Origin: Candidatus Zixiibacteriota bacterium
GTDB lineage: Bacteria; Zixibacteria; MSB-5A5; GN15; JACZUZ01
Length of the DNA stretch: 9,466 bases
Reading direction: 5' to 3'
Assembly: GCA_022572905.1 (NCBI GenBank)
Contig: JACZUZ010000045.1
Location: forward strand, 1 to 9,466
Positions 1-6,800 of the stretch are shown here, in pieces (position 1 is the first letter of the stretch; each line of letters opens with the position of its first letter). The notes beneath the pieces were generated by a model, which made no database searches, had not been told where the DNA came from, and saw nothing but the letters and a program-made list of their open reading frames with translations. Position numbers and translations under genes: made by a program.

Positions 1-340
1 CATCAAAAAATCGCATTACTTCAGCTCTTAGCACACTAGCATCCCAAGTACTGTACTTCTTTCCATCCCACAACCAGAATTCTCCTCTCCACCATCTCAT
101 TCGGGGTTCGTCAGAAGTTGAGTTGTACTTGTTTGTGAGAAACATTCTCGCTGCGTTCATCGGATTTGGTTTACTGATGTGTTGTGCAATTGACCTAATA
201 TTTGGAATAAATAGTGGCTTAGTCTGGATAGATGTTGGTGTACGTACCTCTTCACTACTTGATTCGTTTCTTGCATGGGATCCCGTCTTGTTAACTAGCC
301 CCATCTCTTCAAGAGCCTTATCATGAATTATTTCTTTCAT
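1..340 (-). CDS. Phage/plasmid-type primase-helicase (D5-like), N-terminal part, cut by window edge
   Basis: Only the first 113 codons lie in the window; the frame is open to base 1. The ATG at 338-340 overlaps the TGA of the zinc-finger primase gene upstream (ATGA). A good Shine-Dalgarno, AGAAGG at 347-352, sits 6 nt before it. Residues 1-55 look like a disordered, polar N-terminus. Residues 59-113 are more structured and contain RWWRGEFWLWDGKKY. This resembles the 'W.GEFW.WDG..Y' segment near the N-terminus of D5/P4-type replication proteins, which combine primase and superfamily 3 helicase functions at phage or plasmid origins. The helicase motifs would lie outside the window, so the family call rests on this one segment and on the primase neighbour. 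That the region is coding is quite certain; the function is moderately certain. Confidence 0.65.
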   Translation of the reverse strand, partial: MKEIIHDKALEEMGLVNKTGSHARNESSSEEVRTPTSIQTKPLFIPNIRSIAQHISKPNPMNAARMFLTNKYNSTSDEPRMRWWRGEFWLWDGKKYSTWDASVLRAEVMRFFD

Positions 341-909
341 CTGCTACCTTCTCTCTGATGGAGCTCGTAAACAGCGATGGAAATTCCCAAATCTATGTCC
401 TCCAATATATGGTCGCAGAATTGGGTCTGAGTGTAGAAGTCGATTAGACTGGTAGAGTCGTCTTTCAAAAGCCGTCGTAGTCGTTGCAGACGACGTGTGT
501 AATATGACTTGAGCGCACCAAAGCCACTAAGCCGCTCTCTCAGCCTTTCAGCCTTAAAGTCGATGGGAGGACCATGCGGATTGAATTGGAAGTCGAAAGA
601 GTCCTTTTTGTACCTCTCATACTTCTTAGAACTAGGATAAGGTACTCCAGCGATCTCTTCACACAGAATCCTCCTGGCTGTATCGCGATATACATTCGAG
701 AGTTGCTCAATCAAGTCTAGTTTCCCGCCGCGCGCGCCGCATGAGAAACAGTTGAATCCCCAATCGGTGAATGAGAATGCAGATGTGTTACTTCCACTGT
801 GGAAAGGACACCTACATCGACGTCCTCGATATTGAATCCCATGGCGTTCCAGAATGTCCTGAATAGAGACTCTGGATAGTATTTCGCGGAAGTCAGCCAT
901 TTCTTCCAT
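337..909 (-). CDS. Free-standing CHC2 zinc-finger primase protein (DnaG N-terminal domain only)
   Basis: This 190-residue protein has a DnaG-type zinc-binding domain at about residues 5-75. The ligands are C34-P-F-H37 and C54-F-S-C57, followed by G-A-R-G-G, the usual CHC2 spacing and context; C32 is an extra cysteine. In DnaG this domain binds single-stranded template DNA for primer synthesis. A full DnaG (about 600 residues) also carries TOPRIM and helicase-binding domains. Here the remaining 115 residues are basic and helical-looking, with no visible TOPRIM motif, so catalysis must come from another protein, probably the D5-like product of the next gene. Its TGA overlaps that gene's ATG. 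Two starts are possible: ATG at 909 and ATG at 900 (residue 4). Neither has a well-spaced ribosome binding site, so coupling to the upstream ORF is likely. Split primases of this kind are common in phages and mobile elements. Confidence 0.85.
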   Translation of the reverse strand: MEEMADFREILSRVSIQDILERHGIQYRGRRCRCPFHSGSNTSAFSFTDWGFNCFSCGARGGKLDLIEQLSNVYRDTARRILCEEIAGVPYPSSKKYERYKKDSFDFQFNPHGPPIDFKAERLRERLSGFGALKSYYTRRLQRLRRLLKDDSTSLIDFYTQTQFCDHILEDIDLGISIAVYELHQREGSR

Positions 910-1108
910 TCTTTGTCTGTTGAGTCATGTACAAATTCACGAGCAGATCAGCCAACCAGGCTTCGAGATCGAATTCGTCTTCGATATGTTCAGCCTCTCT
1001 TTCGTTTGAGAATGGCGGATTTGCCTTTTCAATATTGTCCAAAAAATTCTCACAAGAGAGACCCCCGAACGATGCCGGCCTGGCGAAAGTGCTCAGGGGT
1101 CTGACCAC
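893..1108 (-). CDS. Small acidic hypothetical protein, first gene of the primase operon (start uncertain)
   Basis: A 71-codon ORF with a GTG start at 1106-1108 overlaps the primase gene by 17 nt, which suggests coupled translation. The C-terminal two thirds (from about residue 20) is acidic and protein-like, with the stretch EDEFDLEAWLADLLVNLY. The first 20 residues look less natural, and no ribosome binding site precedes the GTG. A second frame over the same bases, GTG at 1136 to TGA at 1050-1052, reads a more convincing basic 28-residue peptide beginning VSKDFRPYRRGQTPEHFRQ. The true gene may therefore start elsewhere, or a frameshift near 1050 may have split one gene of about 80 codons. 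I do not recognise a family. Operon position suggests a replication accessory role, which is inference only. Confidence 0.45.
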   Translation of the reverse strand: MVRPLSTFARPASFGGLSCENFLDNIEKANPPFSNEREAEHIEDEFDLEAWLADLLVNLYMTQQTKNGRNG

Positions 1109-1332
1109 GTCGATAAGGACGAAAATCTTTGCTCACAGGAGCCGGGCCGACATCAGTTAGGGACACTATAAAGAGCAAATTTCTGAACGCGGAAAACGTA
1201 ATGTAGACTGCGGTTTCGATGAAGCAAACTGAGGTTTTTGGGAAGACAAGGAAGGTGAGACTAGCTTAGCAACTAGTTATTGAGATTTCCGCCCAAATCT
1301 AAACCGTTGACGGGTACGTTTTTCCTTTAGTT
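1109..1332. other. Gap with no supported gene between the orphan unit and the primase operon
   Basis: I find no convincing ORF on either strand. The stretch holds the weak -10 candidate at 1165-1170, the upstream part of the alternative 28-codon frame, and a small inverted repeat (ACTAG at 1260-1264, CTAGT at 1273-1277) with no T-run after it. There is no clear intrinsic terminator, RNA gene or attachment site. Confidence 0.5.
1165..1170 (-). promoter_or_regulatory. Possible -10 element for the primase operon
   Basis: On the minus strand the hexamer TATAGT (5 of 6 matches to the sigma-70 -10 consensus) lies about 57 nt upstream of the GTG at 1108. No good -35 hexamer sits at 16-18 nt. The site is plausible mainly because this is the only gene-free stretch ahead of the operon. 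Confidence 0.2.
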
Positions 1333-1461
1333 TCAAGGCGGGGTTTGAATAATTGCGGACGCTCTCTTCAGATCTATCTCTACTTCGTCATGAAGAAGAT
1401 TTTCACCTACGGTGTCGCGTATCTCATTATGGTAAACCTTGGGGACTTGCGCATACTTCAA
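1333..1461 (-). CDS. Possible 42-residue ORF coupled to the 450-residue gene
   Basis: A TTG codon at 1459-1461 overlaps the TGA of the 450-residue gene (TTGA) and opens a 42-codon frame ending at TGA 1333-1335. The predicted peptide is hydrophilic and contains EVEIDLKR. That segment echoes HVEIDLKK in the 46-residue protein encoded upstream of the same large gene. There is no Shine-Dalgarno, the start is TTG and the length is within what chance allows. I list it for the overlap and the shared motif; it may be a gene remnant or not coding. Confidence 0.25.
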   Translation of the reverse strand: MKYAQVPKVYHNEIRDTVGENLLHDEVEIDLKRASAIIQTPP

Positions 1462-2810
1462 TGATGAGTAAGGCTATCATCAATGACTAGGTTTGGATTC
1501 AAGAAGTACTTTTGTAAGCTCGGATTGTATACTATAGCCTGCATGAGTAACTTACTTTTTTGGGAATTTTTGAATACATCGAATAGACAGCCATAACTCT
1601 TATCGTATTTCTCACTTAGCACGTCAAGAATTTTCTCTAATAGCGCTCCCTTGTCTTTCTTTGAATTGATGTAGGCGAATGTCTCCGTTTGTCGAGTATT
1701 CGGCTTTATTGTCAATTCATTGAAGAGGAAAATAGTGAATTTGGAATTAGCTCGGATAGCGAATATACCTAAATCGTCTCTTGCCTTTCGCCAATGCTCA
1801 AAGACTGTGTCCGTATCCTGAAAAATCATATTGATGTGCTTCTTCTTGACCCAGGATTGGTAAGTTTCTGGCTTGCGAAATCCAAGGATCTTCGCAATTT
1901 CTTTTTCCGATTCGCCTTCACTACGTAATATCAAACATTTCTCGAAACGAGACTTGTCCATATCATTCAATTTCGAGATATCAAGGTTCCCCAAGAACTC
2001 AATATTATCGATAACTTGTTTGATTGCTTTGAGGGGAAAGTAATGTTCCTGCTCGCTCATCTGAGAGCTGTCATAACGGAGAAGATAGAGGCTTACCAAC
2101 GGGTTTTCATCAATTTGAAGCAGTCTATACGCTTCTGTAACCAAATCAGTTTTTTGCTTTCCATAGAATTTGTCGATTTCAAAGGGTTCTTCTACTACGA
2201 GCTTCGACTCCTCGCTAATCCAATAAAGTAAATTCGGTTGCTTAAGAAGGCCGCTAAGTAAAGTAGGCGACCACTCTATCGCTTTGCGGAATTCAATTGT
2301 CTTTCCGTAAGCCCGGTCGATTGTTTTTTTGCAAAATTGCTGAATATCATTGAACCCATTCCACAACGGATACTTGATCATAAACAATAGAAGCCAGCCC
2401 GAAATAGTCGTGGGAATGCTGGCAAGTTCTCGACCAGTGGAACGAATCCGCCGCAAATGTTCGTTCATGAAGAAAGATATGATCGCTGGCAATTCATAAC
2501 GTCTCTTGTGAAAGGTAGGGATATCCAGAGCGTCAATAGATGGTGGAGTTAACAAGTCTGTATCCTCCACAACTTCGATTCCCCAGGATTGAAGGAGCTC
2601 CTTGATGAGATCTGCGAAGAATCCCGAATCACCGAGAAGTATGATCTGTCTTTGAATACTTCTGCCATGAAAAGCAACGACAAGTTTGTTCACAAGAGTT
2701 TCCATTTCCCCTTTGTATTCGGAGAGCAGAAAAGTTGAAAGCGCTTGAATAAGCGATTCCTCGTCATCGTAAACGGATAGTGTCGTTTCTGAGGGCTTAG
2801 TAGGCTTCAT
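1458..2810 (-). CDS. 450-residue orphan protein with a possible internal helix-turn-helix
   Basis: I do not recognise this protein. It is soluble-looking with no signal peptide. The N-terminal third is mixed, with a hydrophobic strand-like segment QRQIILLGDSGFFADLI at about residues 54-70. The middle (about 105-245) is helical and rich in aromatics. Residues about 288-324 read like a helix-turn-helix of the sigma-region-4/transposase kind, with SEKEIAKILGFRKPETYQSW as core and a basic VKKK after it. The C-terminal 120 residues show nothing I can name. No Walker A, nuclease or protease motif is evident. The ATG overlaps the TGA of the 46-residue gene (ATGA) and has no ribosome binding site of its own, so translation is probably coupled. 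It may be a DNA-binding regulator, a replication accessory or a defence component of the mobile element; the sequence does not decide. Confidence 0.85.
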   Translation of the reverse strand: MKPTKPSETTLSVYDDEESLIQALSTFLLSEYKGEMETLVNKLVVAFHGRSIQRQIILLGDSGFFADLIKELLQSWGIEVVEDTDLLTPPSIDALDIPTFHKRRYELPAIISFFMNEHLRRIRSTGRELASIPTTISGWLLLFMIKYPLWNGFNDIQQFCKKTIDRAYGKTIEFRKAIEWSPTLLSGLLKQPNLLYWISEESKLVVEEPFEIDKFYGKQKTDLVTEAYRLLQIDENPLVSLYLLRYDSSQMSEQEHYFPLKAIKQVIDNIEFLGNLDISKLNDMDKSRFEKCLILRSEGESEKEIAKILGFRKPETYQSWVKKKHINMIFQDTDTVFEHWRKARDDLGIFAIRANSKFTIFLFNELTIKPNTRQTETFAYINSKKDKGALLEKILDVLSEKYDKSYGCLFDVFKNSQKSKLLMQAIVYNPSLQKYFLNPNLVIDDSLTHH

Positions 2811-2947
2811 CGAACTTTAAGTATTCGTTGTAATGTGCTGGTTATTAGTTCTTTTGTGTCATAAGGCAGAACCGGAGTTTCCCGATGACCAACCTTAATT
2901 TTAGACTTTTTTAGATCGATCTCTACATGTTTTTGTCGATTTGACAT
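2807..2947 (-). CDS. 46-residue small protein, translationally coupled to the 450-residue orphan
   Basis: This is a short gene from ATG 2945-2947 to TGA 2807-2809. The stop overlaps the ATG of the 450-residue gene in the classic ATGA arrangement, which together with the absence of a ribosome binding site for the large gene makes real coding likely. The product is basic and hydrophilic. It includes HVEIDLKKSKIKVGHRETP, then a probable amphipathic helix, TKELITSTLQRILKVR, at the C-terminus. AAGG lies about 11 nt before the ATG, a weak Shine-Dalgarno. The frame is open upstream to a TAG near 3018-3020 but has no other good start. A perfect palindrome covers the start codon. I know no family; a small DNA- or partner-binding protein controlling its own unit is one inference. 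Confidence 0.55.
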   Translation of the reverse strand: MSNRQKHVEIDLKKSKIKVGHRETPVLPYDTKELITSTLQRILKVR

Positions 2948-2955
2948 TATGTCAA
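2941..2955. promoter_or_regulatory. 15-bp palindrome over the start codon of the 46-residue gene (candidate operator)
   Basis: TTGACAT-T-ATGTCAA is a perfect 7-bp inverted repeat around one central base. It includes the ATG of the 46-residue gene on the minus strand. The half-site ATGTCAA recurs at 3040-3046, where it overlaps the candidate -35 box. This fits a dimeric repressor site controlling transcription or translation of the unit. Binding is inferred only from symmetry and position. Confidence 0.4.
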
Positions 2956-2998
2956 GTACCTTTTGGGTCAGAAATTTGATTCGAATTAAGACGTGTAG

Positions 2999-3013
2999 GG
3001 CCCTAAAAGGGCC
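2999..3013. other. Short GC-rich hairpin in the leader of the 46-residue gene
   Basis: GGCCCT (2999-3004), loop AAA, AGGGCC (3008-3013) form a strong 6-bp stem. No T-tract follows on either strand, so it is not an intrinsic terminator. It lies just downstream of the candidate promoter at 3020-3046 and about 50 nt before the start codon, where it would fold in the mRNA leader. Confidence 0.35.
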
Positions 3014-3019
3014 GTCAGG

Positions 3020-3046
3020 ATTCTATCTACCGGGGGGATATGTCAA
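3020..3046 (-). promoter_or_regulatory. Candidate promoter for the 46-/450-residue unit
   Basis: On the minus strand a perfect -35 hexamer TTGACA (3041-3046) is followed after 15 nt by TAGAAT (3020-3025), 5 of 6 matches to the -10 consensus. The spacer is shorter than the usual 16-18 nt and C-rich, which lowers confidence. Transcription would begin near 3013, about 65 nt before the ATG, and would place the hairpin and the palindrome in or near the leader. Confidence 0.35.
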
Positions 3047-3342
3047 AATCAAGAAACTAACATCCAAACACAAAAAAGGAATCCAATCCGGGACGGTCAA
3101 CCATAACTTCTTGGTATTAAGTAGCATATAGAGGAAAACTCCTCGACTTTTTTGGCCTATTTGAAGGGGGGTGGGGGACCGACCCGCTCAAGAGACTCCT
3201 TTATTCAAAATACCGGTCCCTCCTGGCTGACAAAAAATTCCGTTTTGATTCTAAAGCAGGCGCGCGCGATCGATTACAAATTATTTCTGAACTTTCACCA
3301 AATTCAATTTTTGTTCGAGCAAAGAATTTCTTTCACCTTTGA
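3047..3342. other. Gene-free spacer between the hsdR remnant and the orphan unit
   Basis: No convincing ORF is present on either strand. The stretch holds a G-run/C-run at 3166-3177 and a separated inverted repeat: GGGACCG at 3175-3181 and CGGTCCC at 3214-3220, with a 32-nt loop. A weak plus-strand hairpin (GAGGA 3131-3135, TCCTC 3140-3144) precedes a T-run at 3148-3153. There is also an alternating GC tract near 3260. I see no strong minus-strand terminator for the operon that ends at 3343. Confidence 0.45.
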
Positions 3343-3750
3343 TTATGATGCTTTGGCATAGAAAGGCGATGGAACCGCTGGATAAGCGCGATATACATGT
3401 CGATAGGCTGCTTCAGCTCTCTCGCCAACTTCTTCCTCAGTGTAGATTTCAATAGGCAATCCAGTTTCATCGCTCCAGAGAAATTCGCGGATCGTAATGT
3501 GCACAGCATCGCGTGTGCCCTCCTTGCCTTGCCAATTGTGAACCCTACGTATTTCCTCTTTTAGAACCTAAATTAAACAGCCTGCCACATCCTTGATTTG
3601 CTTGATTTCCGTAGCACCTATGCCTGGTTTCTTCAGCAGATCAAACATCGCGAGCGACTCTTCATCGAGACCTTCGCGCACGGCTCGACTCGCTTCATTG
3701 TCCAGTTCTTGCGCTAGCTTTAACAAAGCTTCGAAGGTTTGATCGATCGG
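3343..3750 (-). pseudogene. hsdR: C-terminal remnant of type I restriction endonuclease R subunit, with in-frame stop
   Basis: Reading from about 3750 to the TAA at 3343-3345 gives one continuous frame broken once by TAG at 3568-3570. Before the stop, AVREGLDEESLAMFDLLKKP matches the helical C-terminal region I associate with HsdR proteins (DUF3387/EcoEI_R_C type). After the stop, REFLWSDETGLP and YRAYPAVPSPFY match the extreme C-terminus of the same protein type. A complete HsdR is roughly 750-1100 residues, with an N-terminal PD-(D/E)xK nuclease and a superfamily 2 helicase motor; all of that is missing. The remnant therefore cannot restrict or translocate DNA. With the hsdM start at 8965-9177 on the same strand and in the correct order, it marks the far end of a former hsdMSR operon. 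Confidence 0.75.
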
Positions 3751-3894
3751 TAAGGCCGGCCCGTTCTTGCAACTCTTCACGCAAAAGTTTCCACCACTAA
3801 CAACAAGCAGAAGACGAATTTGGGATGTAACCTCTCTGTCAACGGTGAGCGCTTCTCCCTGAGTTGGGAGATTTGTGGAGGTCTGTTTGTTCAT
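3568..3894 (-). CDS. Chimeric small ORF: last cassette gene start fused in frame to the HsdR remnant
   Basis: This 108-codon ORF starts with an ATG overlapping the TGA of the 1206-residue gene (ATGA), with GAGG about 10 nt upstream. It is therefore probably translated by coupling. Residues 1-48 are unrecognised and include a hydrophobic strand, QIRLLLVVSGGNF, and two cysteines (C38, C42). From about residue 49 (PIDQTFEALLKLAQEL) the sequence becomes HsdR-like and continues to a TAG, beyond which the HsdR frame goes on. The simplest reading is that the cassette's last gene lost its 3' part at the recombination junction near 3750 and now reads into old hsdR sequence. Alternatively the whole ORF belongs to a divergent hsdR. 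A GGCCGGCC palindrome lies at the proposed junction. Function unknown; it may be a dispensable or broken third component. Confidence 0.6.
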   Translation of the reverse strand: MNKQTSTNLPTQGEALTVDREVTSQIRLLLVVSGGNFCVKSCKNGPALPIDQTFEALLKLAQELDNEASRAVREGLDEESLAMFDLLKKPGIGATEIKQIKDVAGCLI

Positions 3895-6800
3895 ATATCC
3901 TGTACCTCTAAGGCTTCCGCATCGTGCTCATCAATATTCCGCTCAGCATCACGATCGTAGGATTCGGCTATGCTCCTTAGTGTGACAGCAAGACGTTGAT
4001 ATCCTTTGTCCTCAACCGCAACGGCCTTTTCTCTGTACTGTGCGGCAAGTTCACGCTCTGGTTTTCCAGTTGGGTCAATGAGGTGAACCCCCCGCGAGTT
4101 AAAAGCTTCCAAACTAAAGCCGCTTCGCATTTTCTCATTGCTTTGGTCATTGAGCGCTTCGGCGAAGGTCTCATTGATCCACAACCCTTGTGGGTCAGGA
4201 GATCTGTAGAATAGAACCTTTCCTACATGTGTAAGAGCAACTTCAAGATGACCAGAAACGGTACACTCATCTTTTACGTGTTCTAGCCACTTTTCGAACT
4301 TTTCCTGCGATACAGAACGATCAGGCTGAGTACCTGGTGGTGTGCGCCACTCGTCGAGGAGTCTATACGCATTAGCCGCAAAGGCTTTTTCTTGTTCACT
4401 GGGTTCGATCTCAATTCTAGTTTCGCCTCTTGATCGAGAAAATGGGTGTCTCAGCTTCCAGAAAAACGAAGTATTACTCGTTCTGTTTTTTGATCGGTAA
4501 ATCAGACGAATAACCTCGCAGAAAAAAGAAGGATCAGAAGCAAGTTTGTTATCCAACAGCTTTGGTGTTGCTCCCATATGTCGATCCAATAAAGTTAGGT
4601 ATGCCCATTCAATACGGGAAAGATCAGCAGGATCAGTTTCGGGATCGTCTTGCAGAGCCTTTATGATTTCGACGATCTGATACGTGTCCAGAGCATGTGG
4701 GGGTTCTACTGAAGATACAGCAGCGAGAAGAGCTATCACGCTCTGTGGCTTATCCAATGGCTGTTTCTTCTGGAGCATTTTATGTATACACCTTATCGCG
4801 GCGTAAGGTCTCTCACATTCAATAAGCTTATCTATTGCGGCTCCAAGGTCTTCATCTGTGTGGTGTGGGCTCGCGCTAGTTTCAATCCAATACTCTTTTT
4901 CAGATTCTCCAAGCCATTCGGTCGCCCGATTCCAAGCTTCCCTGCTAAAGGGCAAATAGCTCAAGAGCCGCACTCTTTGCGCTACCGACCAGTCCGATAT
5001 ATCCAATCCATCGACCCACGTCCAGCTATGGATGCCATGCCGACTACAAACATAGCCGCTCGTGAATTGAGACAGATTCTTCTCGTTTGTCTCTAATAGA
5101 GACGGGAGCACATATGCGTCAACTTTTCCATTGGCAAAAGAACCTAAGGAATGACCGACAATATACGGAGATTCAACTGACTCGACTAGCTTGATTACTG
5201 CCTCCATTCCACCGGAATCGCGAACTTCATTTATTGCCCGATGTCGACGCTCTCTCAGTTTTTGCCTCTCTTCCTCCCAATTTCCTCTTCTTTCGTAGAG
5301 TTCATATTCTCGGTCACTAAACAATCTTCGATGAAGAATTAGTGGATTAGTTGGGGCAAGTTTTGCGGCAACGTCTTCGATTTTGGAAACAATTTCGCTT
5401 CTGAGAGCCCAATTTGTATCGGAAAAGGATCTGTGCTTTTGGGCAATTTCTATCAATTTGGTCCACACTTCTAAGCGTTCTTCTTCTGGCGCCTTGCAAA
5501 AGACATCCGATGACACGTATTCCAGAGTTTTGTTGATAGAAGAAAGCGGAAGGTTTTCTAGATGACTAATTAGCTCACTCAACTTTTCATTGTCCAGCTC
5601 AGCCATCGACACTGCCAGTTCAGAATAAAACGAAATCTGCTCCCAATATTCCTCTTGAGTCACTTGCTTTTTCCAGTCATCAGGAATAGGATTGCGCCAT
5701 GTCGGTTTAGGTGTGCTCATCGATACGTGCTGCTGATTTGGTAATAGGTCGAGCAAAAGCTTCCAAGCAACTTCCGGGATCTCTTTTTGAATTGTTTGAA
5801 GAACAACCTTTCGTTTATTAAAAGACGCTTTCGTTTGCGGTAGCCAAGGAAGCAAGATCGTCGCAAGGGAATTAGATGGTCGGTTAGCCCAATTGCCTCC
5901 GGGGTCATGGTCGGCGAGTCCACCTAGAATTATGCACACACGGACCAAATACTCTTCGTTCCATGCGAGCGTTTCCAGCGCCCAGAGCAGACCTGTCAGG
6001 TAATTAGCGCCAAAGATTCCTCCGTCCTCCTGCGAGAAAAGTTCATCGAAGGGGCAAGGTGACTGTTGCAGGGCGTTTTCAACCGCCTCAAGGAACTCAT
6101 CAGGAGCCGCCTCAGCTAGTATGGGGAGTAGATTATCCAAACTACCCCACAAAACCCAATTCGCATTCGCAAAAATCTCACGAATGGCTAGGATGGAAAC
6201 TGTCACCGACTTGTCTCGTGAACAATTGCTTAGTTCGCCGGAATTATTACCAAGAAGCGCTAGGCTCTCCGATAAACCTTTCCGAAGAAATTGCGAATAT
6301 TTCAAAACTTTTCCATGAATGCTAGCCGCATGGCGTTCTCCAACAGGCAAGTCAAATTGCGGATCTCGCTCGCCTAGTACGCTAACAATGCATTGTCTAA
6401 GACTATCTAAATTGTCGTCGAAAATCCTTGAACCTAATGCTTGCCACAATGCATTTCGTTCAGTAACACGCCAAATTCCATTCTTCAACTTAATTGGACT
6501 TGATGGCTGTTGCAGAATCTCCCTGATTTCGTCAATCCAAGTATCATAATTCTTATTTGCGAGTTGATGAATGACTTCTTTGTCCGACTCATTCCCCTCA
6601 TCCCATGAACCGAGAAGGTTCGCAATTGCCAGACCCGGAGTGTCTCCAAGCCGGCTCCGCTCAGGTTTAGTTGACAAATCCTTGCTTGCAGATAACTCAC
6701 TGGGGAAAACTTCGCGCGCGCGCTCCTTGAAAGCGATTCGCAATTCTTCGGGAAGGCTATCCGGTGTAATAGTGCCTGCATTCTTGTTAGCTGATTGAAC

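Noticed and set aside
123..326. Plus-strand ORF of 67 codons
   Set aside because: It is antisense to the well-supported D5-like gene and has no ribosome binding site or family features.
2999..3013. GGCCCT/AGGGCC hairpin as a terminator
   Set aside because: No T-tract follows on either strand.
3131..3153. Plus-strand intrinsic terminator (short stem then T-run)
   Set aside because: The stem is only 5 bp, three bases separate it from the T-run, and no plus-strand gene leads into it.
4782..5096. Plus-strand ORF of 104 codons, and other ORFs antisense to or overlapping the nuclease gene
   Set aside because: They are shadows of the 1206-residue frame, with no start signals and atypical composition.
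6713..6724. Alternating CG tract as a regulatory or Z-DNA element
   Set aside because: It lies within the nuclease gene, where it is explained by arginine and alanine codons.
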